In this document: positions 1 through 6,675 of the stretch, piece after piece
Position numbering within the stretch: the first letter of the stretch is position 1
Layout: every line of letters begins with the position of its first letter
Assembly: GCA_946611495.1 (NCBI GenBank)
Contig: CAMODR010000024.1
Coordinates: forward strand, 1-9,873
Direction: 5' to 3'
DNA length: 9,873 bases
From: an uncultured Methanobrevibacter sp.
GTDB lineage: Archaea; Methanobacteriota; Methanobacteria; Methanobacteriales; Methanobacteriaceae
Notes under the pieces: generated by a model
The model's database searches: none
What the model was told of the DNA's origin: nothing
Seen by the model: the letters and a program-made list of their open reading frames with translations, nothing else
Made by a program: the position numbers and the translations under genes

Positions 1-1
1 T

Positions 2-277
2 CCTAACTGCCCTTTCCATGGTAATTTATCTGTTAGAGGACAAGTCCTTGAAGGTGTTGTTACTACTAATAAAGCAGAAAGGACTATTACTGTAGAACGT
101 AGTTTCTACAAATTCATTAGAAAATACGAAAGATATGAAAAGAGAAAATCAAGAATTAACGTTCACAAACCTGATTGTCTTGATGTTGAAATTGGTGACT
201 CTGTAAAAATTGCAGAATGTAGACCTTTAAGCAAAACTAAACATTTTGTATTAGTTGAAGTAAAAGGAGACAAATAA
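2..277 (+). CDS. rps17: 30S ribosomal protein S17 (uS17), 5' end missing
   Basis: This is the C-terminal part of archaeal S17, an early-binding small-subunit protein that contacts 16S rRNA through an OB-fold. The reading frame is open from base 2 to the TAA at 275-277 and gives 91 residues. The archaeal family is usually a little over 100 residues, so roughly 15-20 N-terminal residues lie outside the window. Visible marks are the opening PNCPFHG, the basic stretch [17 protein letters not shown], and the ending [12 protein letters not shown], typical of the last OB-fold strands. The stop is one base from the rpl14 start, and the rpl14 ribosome-binding site lies inside the last S17 codons, so the two are cotranscribed and probably translationally coupled. 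Identification is from family knowledge and gene order. Confidence 0.95.
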   Translation, partial: PNCPFHGNLSVRGQVLEGVVTTNKAERTITVERSFYKFIRKYERYEKRKSRINVHKPDCLDVEIGDSVKIAECRPLSKTKHFVLVEVKGDK

Positions 278-278
278 A

Positions 279-677
279 ATGAAACCTACTACATCTAGTG
301 TAACAAAAGCTTTACCAATAGGCGCAAGACTTCAATGTGTCGACAACACTGGAGCTCGTGAAATCGAAATCATTTCCGTTAAAGGGTTCAAAGGTGTTCG
401 TAGGAGACTTGACGTAGCTGGAGTCGGTGACATGGTTGTCGCTTCAGTTAAGAAAGGAACTGCAGACATGAGAAGAGAAGTTGTTAACGCTGTTGTTGTA
501 AGACAGAAAAAAGAATATAGACGTGCAGACGGTCTTCGTGTAAAATTCGAAGATAATGCAGCTGTAATCATTACTCCTGAAGGTTTATTAAAAGGTTCTG
601 AAATCAGAGGACCTGTTGCTAAAGAAGCAGCTGATAAATGGCCTAGTGTTGGTAGTGCTGCAAGCATATTAATTTAA
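279..677 (+). CDS. rpl14: 50S ribosomal protein L14 (uL14)
   Basis: Large-subunit protein L14 (132 residues, normal for archaea) binds 23S rRNA and forms part of the intersubunit bridge region and the factor-binding side. Diagnostic stretches are [12 protein letters not shown] near residues 18-29, the central [22 protein letters not shown], here from about residue 39, and the C-terminal [18 protein letters not shown]. The ATG at 279 is supported by GGAGA at 266-270, 8 bases upstream and inside the end of rps17. The gene follows rps17 by one base and precedes rpl24 by 15 bases, as in other archaeal clusters. No anomaly is seen. Confidence 0.98.
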   Translation: MKPTTSSVTKALPIGARLQCVDNTGAREIEIISVKGFKGVRRRLDVAGVGDMVVASVKKGTADMRREVVNAVVVRQKKEYRRADGLRVKFEDNAAVIITPEGLLKGSEIRGPVAKEAADKWPSVGSAASILI

Positions 678-692
678 GTTAACGGTGATTAA

Positions 693-1037
693 ATGTCAAT
701 TCAACCAAGAAAACAAAGAAAAGCTCTCTACACTGCTCCTTTACACATTCGCCGTAAAATCATGAGTGCAAATGTAAGCAAAGAATTAAGAGCAGAAGTT
801 GGCAAAAGATCATTGCCAATTAAAGTAGGAGACAAAGTTCAAGTTGTTCGTGGAGACTTTAAAGGTCATGAAGGAAAAGTTGAAACTGTTGATGCTAAAA
901 GATACAAAGTTACTGTTGAAGGTGTAACCTTAAGCAAACCTGACGGAAACGCTGTATTCCTTCCGATTCACCCATCCAACTTGATGATAATTGAAGCTGA
1001 TTTAAAAGATGAAAGAAGATTAAATATGGAGGAATAA
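693..1037 (+). CDS. rpl24: 50S ribosomal protein L24 (uL24)
   Basis: L24 (114 residues) is an assembly-initiating protein of the large subunit that binds the 5' domain of 23S rRNA near the exit tunnel. The N-terminus ([17 protein letters not shown]) is the archaeal/eukaryotic L26-like form. A KOW motif runs from about residue 44 to 72, with [19 protein letters not shown] as its core, followed by HPSNLMI. The start at 693 is preceded by GGTGAT at 684-689, three bases before the ATG, a full match to the archaeal anti-Shine-Dalgarno. The rps4e ribosome-binding site GGAGG (1028-1032) sits in the last codons, so the next gene is read in series. Confidence 0.97.
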   Translation: MSIQPRKQRKALYTAPLHIRRKIMSANVSKELRAEVGKRSLPIKVGDKVQVVRGDFKGHEGKVETVDAKRYKVTVEGVTLSKPDGNAVFLPIHPSNLMIIEADLKDERRLNMEE

Positions 1038-1038
1038 G

Positions 1039-1773
1039 ATGGCAAAAATGGGATCTAGAAAGCATCTTAAAAGATTCAAAGCACCTAAATCTTGGCCTAT
1101 TCATCCAAAAGAAGATACCTGGACTGTAAAACCTGCTCCTGGTACTCACGCTATTGAAGACTCATTACCTTTACTCGTTATCATTCGTGATATCTTAGGT
1201 CTTGCTGACAATTCAAGAGAAGCAAAAAGACTCATCAATACAGGTAATGTCTTAATTGATGGTAGAGCTAAAAAAGATTACAAATTCCCAGTCGGATTCA
1301 TGGACATATTATCCATTCCTAAAACTGGCGAACATTACAGAATACTTTTAGATACTAAAGGAAGATTAACTTTACACCCTATCTCTGCAGAAGATGCAGA
1401 ATACAAATTAGCTAAAATCGTAAACAAATCTACTGTTAAAGGTGGAAAAACTCAATTAAACCTTCACGATGGTAGAAATGTTATCGTAGAAGAAGATGAA
1501 TACTCTGGATATGATGTAGTATGTCTCGGTGTTCCAGAACAAGAAATTAAGGAAAACTTCACTTTTGAAGAAGGTGTTGTTGTACTTGTTACTGGTGGTA
1601 AACACACTGGAGAACTCGGTAAAATCCAAGAGGTTATTGTAGATCAATCTTCTAAAGCAAATACTGTAATCATTGAAAAGGCTAATAAGGACACTTTCTT
1701 AACCTTAAAAGATTACGCATTTGTAATTGGTAAAGATGAACCAGCTATTGACTTATTGGAGGTTAATCAATGA
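1039..1773 (+). CDS. rps4e: 30S ribosomal protein S4e (eS4)
   Basis: S4e is a small-subunit protein present only in archaea and eukaryotes. The 244-residue product begins [20 protein letters not shown], the hallmark N-terminus. It carries an S4-like RNA-binding region around residues 42-90 ([18 protein letters not shown]), a central S4e domain, and a KOW-like segment near 178-200 ([18 protein letters not shown]). The first ATG is used, with GGAGG six bases upstream. The stop codon overlaps the rpl5 start as ATGA (1770-1773), indicating coupled translation. Its position between rpl24 and rpl5 is the standard archaeal order. The gene is intact and of normal length. Confidence 0.98.
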   Translation: MAKMGSRKHLKRFKAPKSWPIHPKEDTWTVKPAPGTHAIEDSLPLLVIIRDILGLADNSREAKRLINTGNVLIDGRAKKDYKFPVGFMDILSIPKTGEHYRILLDTKGRLTLHPISAEDAEYKLAKIVNKSTVKGGKTQLNLHDGRNVIVEEDEYSGYDVVCLGVPEQEIKENFTFEEGVVVLVTGGKHTGELGKIQEVIVDQSSKANTVIIEKANKDTFLTLKDYAFVIGKDEPAIDLLEVNQ

Positions 1774-2294
1774 ATCCAATGAATGAAGTTGTCATTGCTA
1801 AAGCTACTATCAACATTGGTGTTGGTGAAGCTGGTGAAAAATTATCCAGAGCTATGACTCTTATTGAAAATATGACTGGTCAAACCCCTGTAAAAACCTA
1901 CTCTAAGGTAACCAACCCTGAATGGGGTATTAGAAAAAGACAACCTATTGCATGTAAAGTAACTCTCCGTGGAGAAAAAGCTGAAGATGCAATCAAAATG
2001 GTTTTAGACGGTATTAACAACAGATTAAGACCTAGTCAATTTGATGCACAAGGTAATGTTTCTTTCGGTATTAGAGAACATATCGACATTCCTGGAATGA
2101 GATATGACCCAGATATTGGTATTTTTGGTATGGACTTATCAATCACTTTTGAAAAACCTGGTTACAGAATCAAAAGAAGAAAAATCCAAAAGAAATCCAT
2201 TCCTAAAAGACACAGAATCACTCCTGAAGAAACTATGAAATTTATGGAAGAAAACTTTAATGTTACCATTGCTGAGGAAGAAGATTTCGAATAG
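1770..2294 (+). CDS. rpl5: 50S ribosomal protein L5 (uL5)
   Basis: L5 (174 residues) binds 5S rRNA with L18 and contacts the P-site tRNA in the central protuberance. Recognisable parts are [18 protein letters not shown] (residues 11-28), [21 protein letters not shown] (about 48-68) and [20 protein letters not shown] (99-118), followed by a basic tail, [19 protein letters not shown]. Two ATGs are close together (1770 and 1779). The first is preferred because GGAGGT at 1758-1763 lies six bases upstream and it overlaps the rps4e stop by four bases. It is the last gene of the first tight block, and 103 bases separate it from rps14. Confidence 0.98.
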   Translation: MNPMNEVVIAKATINIGVGEAGEKLSRAMTLIENMTGQTPVKTYSKVTNPEWGIRKRQPIACKVTLRGEKAEDAIKMVLDGINNRLRPSQFDAQGNVSFGIREHIDIPGMRYDPDIGIFGMDLSITFEKPGYRIKRRKIQKKSIPKRHRITPEETMKFMEENFNVTIAEEEDFE

Positions 2295-2320
2295 ATTTAT
2301 TCGGCAAAAAAGTAATGGAA

Positions 2321-2362
2321 ATAAGTTTATTAAAATAAGTTTATTAAAATAAATTTAGTATA
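2321..2362 (+). repeat. 14-bp tandem repeat in the rpl5-rps14 spacer
   Basis: The unit ATAAGTTTATTAAA occurs exactly at 2321-2334 and 2335-2348. A degenerate third unit follows at about 2349-2362 (ATAAATTTAGTATA), and a looser TTTATTA match lies further on. The surrounding 103-base spacer (2295-2397) is otherwise AT-rich and shows no reading frame. The repeat could be neutral slippage in AT-rich DNA or a binding or processing site. The sequence does not decide between these. Confidence 0.8.
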
Positions 2363-2397
2363 ACTTTATTAGAATATTATATGTTATTAAGGTGATT

Positions 2398-2544
2398 ATG
2401 TTGCCAAGAAAATACGGAAAAGCAGCGAAAAAATGTAGCCGTTGTGGAGACCACTCTGCTATTGTAGGCAGATACGGACTCAACTTATGTAGGCAATGTT
2501 TTAGAGAAATTGCTCCTAAAATAGGATTTAAAAAATATAATTAG
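2398..2544 (+). CDS. rps14: 30S ribosomal protein S14, zinc-binding type (uS14)
   Basis: This small gene encodes 48 residues of S14, which sits in the head of the 30S subunit. It is the zinc-ribbon form: C13-S-R-C16 and C31-R-Q-C34 make a Cys4 site. [18 protein letters not shown] and [18 protein letters not shown] are family signatures. The preceding GGTGAT (2391-2396) leaves only one base before the ATG at 2398. A TTG follows directly at 2401, four bases from the GGTGAT, and would give a product beginning MPRKYGKA. The ATG is kept here, but the true start could be the TTG. It lies 14 bases upstream of the rps8 ATG, in the usual archaeal order L5-S14-S8. Confidence 0.95.
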   Translation: MLPRKYGKAAKKCSRCGDHSAIVGRYGLNLCRQCFREIAPKIGFKKYN

Positions 2545-2558
2545 AAAAGGTGACTATT

Positions 2559-2951
2559 ATGACTCTTATGGATCCTCTTGCTGATGCTTTAACAAACATT
2601 AGAAATAACGAACGTCAAGTAAATGACCACTGTACTATTTCTCCTGCATCCAAATTAATTGGACGTGTGTTAAGCACCATGCAAAAAGAGAATTATATAG
2701 GCGAATTTGAATTTATAGATGACGATAGAGCTGGAAAATTCGAAGTAGAATTAGAAGGTAACATCAACCAATGTGGTGTAATCAAACCTCGTCATGCTGT
2801 AAAGAAAGATGAATTTGAGAAATTCGAAAAAAGATATTTACCAGCAAAGAATTTCGGTATCTTAATCGTAACCACTCCTGAAGGTATTATGACTCACAGG
2901 GAAGCTAAAGAAAGAGGTATCGGCGGACGTTTGTTGGCTTACATGTATTAG
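2559..2951 (+). CDS. rps8: 30S ribosomal protein S8 (uS8)
   Basis: S8 (130 residues) is a primary binder of the central domain of 16S rRNA and in bacteria also represses the spc operon. The protein starts [18 protein letters not shown], the archaeal N-terminus, and ends with [20 protein letters not shown] plus [11 protein letters not shown], the conserved C-terminal RNA-binding region. An in-frame GTG exists at 2550, but it is part of the ribosome-binding sequence GGTGA (2549-2553). The ATG at 2559 has correct spacing and gives the usual length. The rpl6 ribosome-binding site GGTGAT overlaps the final base of the TAG stop, so rps8 and rpl6 are coupled. No S8-binding regulatory helix was recognised. 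Confidence 0.97.
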   Translation: MTLMDPLADALTNIRNNERQVNDHCTISPASKLIGRVLSTMQKENYIGEFEFIDDDRAGKFEVELEGNINQCGVIKPRHAVKKDEFEKFEKRYLPAKNFGILIVTTPEGIMTHREAKERGIGGRLLAYMY

Positions 2952-2961
2952 GTGATTAAAT

Positions 2962-3495
2962 ATGGTATTAGCTGCAGCTATAAGGGAAGAAATTGAAATC
3001 CCTGAAGGCGTTGAAGTTATAATTGATGATGAAATTTCTGTGAAAGGACCTAACGGTGAAACTTCTAGAAAATTCACTTACCCTAATGTGACTATTAAAA
3101 AAGAAGACGATTTAATTGTTCTTGAAACCGCTTTCCCAAAAAAGAAAGACAAATCCATGATTGGAACTACTAGAGCACACATCAACAATATGATTACTGG
3201 TGTAACTGAAGGTTTTACCTATCATATGAAAATCGTATACGCTCACTTTCCAATGACTGTAAAAGCTCAAGGCGATACAGTAACCATTGACAACTTCATT
3301 GGGGAAAGACATCCTAGATCTGCAAAGATTGTCGGTGATGCAAAGGTTCAAGTAAAAGGTGATGAAGTAATCATTACTGGTGTAAACAAAGAAGACGTCG
3401 GACAAACTATGGCTAATTTAGAACAAGCTACCAAAATTAAAGGTAAAGACCCTAGAGTATTCCAAGATGGTATTTACTTAACCAGCAGAGAATAA
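2962..3495 (+). CDS. rpl6: 50S ribosomal protein L6 (uL6)
   Basis: L6 (177 residues) lies near the factor-binding centre of the large subunit and holds two repeats of the same fold, here about residues 8-85 and 95-170. The first contains the EIPEGVEVIIDDEISVKGPNG stretch from about residue 11. The centre has MIGTTRAHINNMITGVTEGF, a strongly conserved segment, and the end has GKDPRVFQDGIYLTSRE, as in archaeal L6. The ATG is preceded by GGTGAT at 2951-2956 with five bases between. It ends the rps14-rps8-rpl6 block, and an 83-base spacer follows before rpl32e. Confidence 0.98.
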   Translation: MVLAAAIREEIEIPEGVEVIIDDEISVKGPNGETSRKFTYPNVTIKKEDDLIVLETAFPKKKDKSMIGTTRAHINNMITGVTEGFTYHMKIVYAHFPMTVKAQGDTVTIDNFIGERHPRSAKIVGDAKVQVKGDEVIITGVNKEDVGQTMANLEQATKIKGKDPRVFQDGIYLTSRE

Positions 3496-3500
3496 GCGGG

Positions 3501-3513
3501 AAATTATCGTTTA
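3501..3513 (+). repeat. 13-base element after rpl6 (copy 1 of 2)
   Basis: AAATTATCGTTTA starts exactly five bases after the rpl6 stop codon. An identical copy sits five bases after the rpl32e stop (3917-3929). The five bases in front differ (gcggg here, ttttt there), and so does the sequence after the element. Its function is unknown. Confidence 0.75.
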
Positions 3514-3578
3514 GGTATGATTAATGAATCTATGTTTTAAATTAAAATAGGTTAATTTATAGTTATTATGGTGATTTG

Positions 3579-3911
3579 ATGAGTAAAGATTTTAAAAGAC
3601 AAGAATATGCTCGTTACAAAAAATTAGGAACCAAATGGAGACGTCCTAGAGGTAAAACTAGTAAAATGAGAAGATACGAAGCAGGAAAACCTGCAATGCC
3701 ATCTATCGGTTATCGTACTCCTAGATCTACTAGAGGATTACATCCTTCTGGTTACAAAGATGTTCTTGTTTATAACATGAAAGATTTAGAAGCTCTCGAT
3801 GCAGAAACTGAAGCTGCAAGAATCAGCGCTTCTATTGGTAAACGTAAAAAAGCATTGATGTTAGAAAAAGCATCAGAATTAGGTATAAAAGTATTAAACA
3901 AACAATTATAA
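3579..3911 (+). CDS. rpl32e: 50S ribosomal protein L32e (eL32)
   Basis: L32e (110 residues) is a large-subunit protein shared by archaea and eukaryotes and absent from bacteria. Signature segments are FKRQEYARYKKLGTKWRRPR (residues 5-24), RRYEAGKPAMPSIGYRTPRS and RGLHPSGYKDVLVYN, followed by an alanine- and lysine-rich C-terminal helix. The frame also has a TTG at 3576. It is rejected because it abuts GGTGAT (3570-3575), whereas the ATG at 3579 has the same three-base spacing as rpl24. The gene stands alone between an 83-base and a 606-base spacer, which is unusual because rpl6, rpl32e and rpl19e are normally close together. Confidence 0.97.
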   Translation: MSKDFKRQEYARYKKLGTKWRRPRGKTSKMRRYEAGKPAMPSIGYRTPRSTRGLHPSGYKDVLVYNMKDLEALDAETEAARISASIGKRKKALMLEKASELGIKVLNKQL

Positions 3912-3916
3912 TTTTT

Positions 3917-3929
3917 AAATTATCGTTTA
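3917..3929 (+). repeat. 13-base element after rpl32e (copy 2 of 2)
   Basis: This is an exact second copy of AAATTATCGTTTA, again starting five bases after a stop codon. Here it overlaps an inverted repeat, TTTTTAAA (3912-3919) and TTTAAAAA (3926-3933), with a six-base loop, so this copy lies in a possible weak hairpin. The first copy has no such flanking arms. Confidence 0.75.
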
Positions 3930-4145
3930 AAAATAAAGTTTTGAAAAATGATATTTTCAATGAAAAGGTAATTTTCTATTGAATGTGATTTTTCTATATA
4001 GATGAATAAACTGAAGTTTTTTCATTTCCTAAAGATTTGTTAAGAATTTGATGTTAAAATTAAATTGTTTTAATCTTAAAAGAATGTTCAAATTAAATGA
4101 ATTTTTTAAGATATAATCAATAATGTTTAAAATTAAATTTATGTA

Positions 4146-4153
4146 TTTATAAT
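4146..4153 (+). promoter_or_regulatory. possible archaeal TATA box ahead of the structured island
   Basis: TTTATAAT lies in AT-rich DNA about 25 bases upstream of the GGGG at 4174-4177, where GC content jumps and the hairpin region begins. That spacing is what an archaeal TBP/TFB promoter would give. No strong BRE is visible, and TATA-like strings are common in such DNA, so this is tentative. Confidence 0.35.
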
Positions 4154-4173
4154 GCTTACTTATAAGAAAATTA

Positions 4174-4269
4174 GGGGCGTTGGAGAAAGTTGGCAAGGGA
4201 TTATTGAATACGTCTTTAACCTCATGTCACAACCTTTCCAACAAAAGATTCTAATCAATTAATTGAATC
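4174..4269 (+). ncRNA. candidate structured RNA or mRNA leader
   Basis: The 70 bases 4171-4240 are about 43% G+C, clearly above the surrounding spacer. Two arms can pair: 4179-4192 (GTTGGAGAAAGTTG) with 4230-4242 (CAACCTTTCCAAC). This gives 12 base pairs with one bulged G and one A-C mismatch, enclosing a 37-base loop. A second hairpin follows: GATTC (4247-4251) with GAATC (4265-4269), extended inside by AAT/ATT. In AT-rich archaea, GC-rich islands in spacers have often proved to be structured RNAs, which is the main reason for this call. It could be a free small RNA, the 5' leader of the rpl19e-rpl15 mRNA, or a gene remnant. Conserved elements of RNase P, SRP or tRNA were not recognised. The ends are uncertain. 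Confidence 0.35.
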
Positions 4270-4463
4270 AGTGGCTTAGTATAATATGTCATTGGTTAAC
4301 GGATAAATAATTAATTGTGTGTAATTTAATGAGGGAATTTATGGAAAATTCTCTTTTTAAATATATTGGCCAAAAGTCAAGTAAGAGAATCCATTTTCTT
4401 ATTAAAAGCACGATAAACAATTAAATTAACAAATGAATTATTAATTTATATTGATAAATAGGG

Positions 4464-4489
4464 AAACTTGAGAAATTTAATTCAAGTTT
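4464..4489 (+). promoter_or_regulatory. hairpin in the rpl19e leader
   Basis: AAACTTGA (4464-4471) and TCAAGTTT (4482-4489) form a perfect 8-bp inverted repeat with a 10-base loop. It ends 16 bases before the rpl19e ribosome-binding site GGAGG (4506-4510), and the palindrome AGCTAGCT (4493-4500) lies between. It may be a leader stem that influences rpl19e translation or mRNA stability. This is inference from position only. Confidence 0.4.
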
Positions 4490-4517
4490 ATCAGCTAGCT
4501 AAAATGGAGGATTATTA

Positions 4518-4964
4518 ATGAATCTTACTACACAAAGAAGATTAGCTGCTAGTATACTTAAAGTTGGAGTAAACCGTGTATGGATAGACCCAGAAGAACT
4601 CGAAGAAGTTTCTAGAGCTATCACAAGAGACGGTGTAAAACAACTTATAGATCAAGGTATTATTAAAGCTAGACCAAAAACTGGTATTAGTAGCTACAGA
4701 TCTAAAAAACTCAAAGAGCAAAAGAAGAAAGGAAAACGAAAAGGAAGAGGTAGTATTAAAGGAGCTAAAAACGCTCGTACACCTAAAAAACAAGTTTGGA
4801 TGAAAACCATTCGTGCTTTAAGAACTGACCTTAAAGAAATGAGAGATACTGGTGAAATTGATCCTACTACCTACCGCAAATTATACAAAATGGCAAAAGG
4901 TGGAGCTTTCAGAAGTAAATCTTACATGAAAACTTACGCTAGAGACCATGACTTAATCAAATAG
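4518..4964 (+). CDS. rpl19e: 50S ribosomal protein L19e (eL19)
   Basis: L19e (148 residues) is an archaeal/eukaryotic large-subunit protein with an N-terminal globular part, a basic linker and a long C-terminal helix that takes part in an intersubunit bridge. The start MNLTTQRRLAASILKVGVNR, the segment RVWIDPEELEEVSRAITR, the basic linker KKLKEQKKKGKRKGRGS (about residues 63-79) and AKGGAFRSKSYMKTYARDH are family marks. The ATG has GGAGG seven bases upstream. The stop overlaps the next gene's GGAGG by one base (4964), so rpl18 is coupled to it. It is the first gene after the 606-base gap and probably heads a separate transcript or one with a long leader. Confidence 0.97.
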   Translation: MNLTTQRRLAASILKVGVNRVWIDPEELEEVSRAITRDGVKQLIDQGIIKARPKTGISSYRSKKLKEQKKKGKRKGRGSIKGAKNARTPKKQVWMKTIRALRTDLKEMRDTGEIDPTTYRKLYKMAKGGAFRSKSYMKTYARDHDLIK

Positions 4965-4975
4965 GAGGAATTGAC

Positions 4976-5557
4976 ATGGCAAGCGGATCAAATTATAAAG
5001 TAGCTTTCAGAAGAAGAAGAGAAGGAAAAACTGACTATGCTGCTAGAGCAAAATTAGTGCATGTGGATAAGGCAAGATTAGTTGTAAGAATTTCTAATGC
5101 TAATGTAATTGTTCAAGTTATTAATGTAGGTAAAAATGGAGACGAAACCGTTGTATCTGCACACAGTAAAGAATTAAACAAATTAGGTTGGAAAGCAGGA
5201 AACAAAAACACCAGTGCTGTATACTTAACTGCATACTTATGCGGTAAGAAAGCTCTTGCAGCAGGTGTTGAATATGCTATTGCTGACATTGGTTTAAAAT
5301 CCCCTATTAAAGGAGCTAAAGTATTTGCAGCAGTTAAAGGTGCAGCAGATGCAGGTTTAGAAGTTCCTTATGGTGAATCTATCGTACCTACTGAAGATAG
5401 AATCAACGGAGAACACATTGCAGAATATGCAGAAAGTTTAGATGATGATGAACTTAATAAAAAATTCTCTCAATATTTAGCAAGAGGTCTTCAACCTACT
5501 GATTTACCTCAACACTTTGAAGAGATTAAAAATAAAATTGATGAGGCTGAAGTATGA
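4976..5557 (+). CDS. rpl18: 50S ribosomal protein L18 (uL18)
   Basis: L18 (193 residues, the long archaeal/eukaryotic L5e-like form) binds 5S rRNA and, with L5, anchors it in the central protuberance. Evidence includes [20 protein letters not shown] near the N-terminus, [34 protein letters not shown], and [21 protein letters not shown], here from about residue 131. The start is set by GGAGG (4964-4968), seven bases upstream. The stop TGA overlaps the rps5 ATG as ATGA at 5554-5557, indicating translational coupling. The gene is intact. Confidence 0.98.
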   Translation: MASGSNYKVAFRRRREGKTDYAARAKLVHVDKARLVVRISNANVIVQVINVGKNGDETVVSAHSKELNKLGWKAGNKNTSAVYLTAYLCGKKALAAGVEYAIADIGLKSPIKGAKVFAAVKGAADAGLEVPYGESIVPTEDRINGEHIAEYAESLDDDELNKKFSQYLARGLQPTDLPQHFEEIKNKIDEAEV

Positions 5558-6195
5558 GCTTTAATATGGATGATTGGGAACCTAAAACAAAATTAGGTCA
5601 AGATGTTAAAGACGGTATCATTACTGATATTGACGAAATCTTTGAAAAAGGTCTCCCTATAATGGAATTAGAAATTGTTGATGCATTACTTCCTGACTTA
5701 GAAGAAGAAGTAATGGATGTAAACTTAGTTCAAAGAATGCACAAATCTGGTAGAAAAGTAAACTTTAGAGTAATCGTTGCTGTTGGTAATAAAAACGGTT
5801 ACGTAGGTTTAGGACAAGGTAAAGCTAGAGAAGTAGGTCCTGCTATCAGAAAAGCAGTCGACAATGCTAAATATAACATTATTAAAGTAAGAAGAGGCTG
5901 TGGAGACTGGGGTTGTGTATGTGGAAGACAACACACAGTGCCATTTAAGGTAACCGGTAAAGCAAGCAGTGTAAAAGTAACCTTAAGACCTGCTCCTGCA
6001 GGTGTAGGACTTGCTATCGGTGATGTAGGTAAAACCATTCTCTCTCTTGCAGGTATTAAAGATGTATGGTCTCAAGCAAGTGGTCAAACCCAAACCACTG
6101 TAAACTTTGCTAACGCTGTCTTTGATGCTTTAAAAGAATCTTGTAAGATGAAAGCTTCTGAACAAGACCTTAAAAATATGGGAGTAATCCAATAA
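5554..6195 (+). CDS. rps5: 30S ribosomal protein S5 (uS5)
   Basis: S5 (213 residues) sits at the mRNA entry side of the small subunit and helps decoding fidelity. It has the archaeal N-terminal extension, then a double-stranded-RNA-binding-like domain (about 56-122) with [20 protein letters not shown] and [17 protein letters not shown]-terminal domain follows (137-195) with [20 protein letters not shown]. Three cysteines (C116, C121, C123) fall in the [19 protein letters not shown] loop, where archaeal and eukaryotic S5 proteins carry related Cys-containing sequences. Whether they bind metal cannot be told. GAGG at 5543-5546 lies seven bases before the ATG, inside the end of rpl18. Confidence 0.98.
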   Translation: MSFNMDDWEPKTKLGQDVKDGIITDIDEIFEKGLPIMELEIVDALLPDLEEEVMDVNLVQRMHKSGRKVNFRVIVAVGNKNGYVGLGQGKAREVGPAIRKAVDNAKYNIIKVRRGCGDWGCVCGRQHTVPFKVTGKASSVKVTLRPAPAGVGLAIGDVGKTILSLAGIKDVWSQASGQTQTTVNFANAVFDALKESCKMKASEQDLKNMGVIQ

Positions 6196-6206
6196 GCGGT
6201 GGTATC

Positions 6207-6665
6207 ATGTATTTAGTTATTAGAGTAAGAGGTACTACTGGTGTTATTCAAGGCATTGCTAGTACTTTAGAAATGTTAAGACTTAATAGAATTAATCATG
6301 CTGTATTAGTTGAAGAAAACCCAAGTTACAAAGGTATGCTTCAAAAAGCAAAAGACTACATCACTTGGGGAGAAATCGATGCTGAAACTCTCACTGAAAT
6401 TATTGCTAAAAGAGGAAGATTAGTTGGTGGAGCTCGTATCTCTGAAGAATACTTAGCTGAAAATACTGACTATTCCACTTTTGAAGAGTTAGCTAATGCA
6501 TTAATCAACGGAGAACTCAAAGCTCAAGACATTAATATGAAACCTGTATTCCGTCTCCATCCACCTAGAAAAGGATACGAAGGAATCAGACATTCTGTTA
6601 AAGAAGGCGGATCCTTAGGTTACAGAGGAGAAGATATTAATAGTCTTGCAAAAAGAATGGCTTAA
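6207..6665 (+). CDS. rpl30: 50S ribosomal protein L30 (uL30)
   Basis: L30 (152 residues) is the long archaeal/eukaryotic form (L7-like). The L30 ferredoxin-like fold covers about residues 1-55, with [20 protein letters not shown] and [15 protein letters not shown]. It is followed by the additional C-terminal region absent from bacterial L30, including [12 protein letters not shown] and [20 protein letters not shown]. The ATG is preceded by GGTGGT at 6198-6203 with three bases between. It lies 11 bases after rps5 and 10 before rpl15, in the standard order. Confidence 0.97.
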   Translation: MYLVIRVRGTTGVIQGIASTLEMLRLNRINHAVLVEENPSYKGMLQKAKDYITWGEIDAETLTEIIAKRGRLVGGARISEEYLAENTDYSTFEELANALINGELKAQDINMKPVFRLHPPRKGYEGIRHSVKEGGSLGYRGEDINSLAKRMA

Positions 6666-6675
6666 GGTGGATTAA

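Larger units (their letters stand above)
3912..4517. other. 606-base geneless interval inside the ribosomal operon
   Basis: No recognisable gene lies between rpl32e and rpl19e. Positions 3912-4140 are extremely AT-rich. They contain weak hairpins (TTGAAAA 3941-3947 with TTTTCAA 3954-3960, and TCTTAAAA 4074-4081 with TTTTAAGA 4104-4111) and a T-run near 4017-4022 that could end the upstream transcript. Positions 4146-4310 hold a possible TATA box and a GC-richer structured island, described separately. From 4311 the sequence is again AT-rich up to a hairpin at 4464-4489 and the rpl19e ribosome-binding site. Two very short ATG frames exist (4152-4262, 36 residues; 4341-4424, 27 residues). Neither resembles a known protein or has a good ribosome-binding site. 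Confidence 0.85.

Noticed and set aside
2550..2558. GTG start for rps8 nine bases upstream of the ATG
   Set aside because: The GTG is part of the ribosome-binding sequence GGTGA, and the ATG at 2559 gives the usual S8 N-terminus and length.
3576..3578. TTG start for rpl32e
   Set aside because: It touches GGTGAT with no spacing, whereas the ATG at 3579 has the three-base spacing seen at rpl24.
4152..4262. 36-residue open frame in the 606-base gap
   Set aside because: It has no clear ribosome-binding site and no family resemblance, its start falls within the TATA-like box, and it covers the hairpin island, which explains its composition better. A decayed gene is not excluded.
4341..4424. 27-residue open frame beginning MENSLFKYIG
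   Set aside because: It is too short to judge, has only a weak GAGGG upstream, and resembles nothing I recognise.
4171..4517. RNase P RNA or SRP RNA gene
   Set aside because: The length would fit and GGAGAAAG loosely resembles an RNase P conserved block, but the remaining conserved blocks and the SRP domain IV signature are not visible.
5668..5676. Cys residues of S5 (C116, C121, C123) as a new metal site
   Set aside because: Archaeal and eukaryotic S5 proteins commonly have cysteines in this loop, so nothing points to a novelty. The coordinates given are only a nearby place in rps5; the cysteine codons lie at about 5899-5922.
5799..6038. Reverse-strand open frames opposite ribosomal genes, such as this one opposite rps5
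   Set aside because: They lie wholly opposite well-identified conserved genes, lack ribosome-binding sites and have composition expected of shadow frames.
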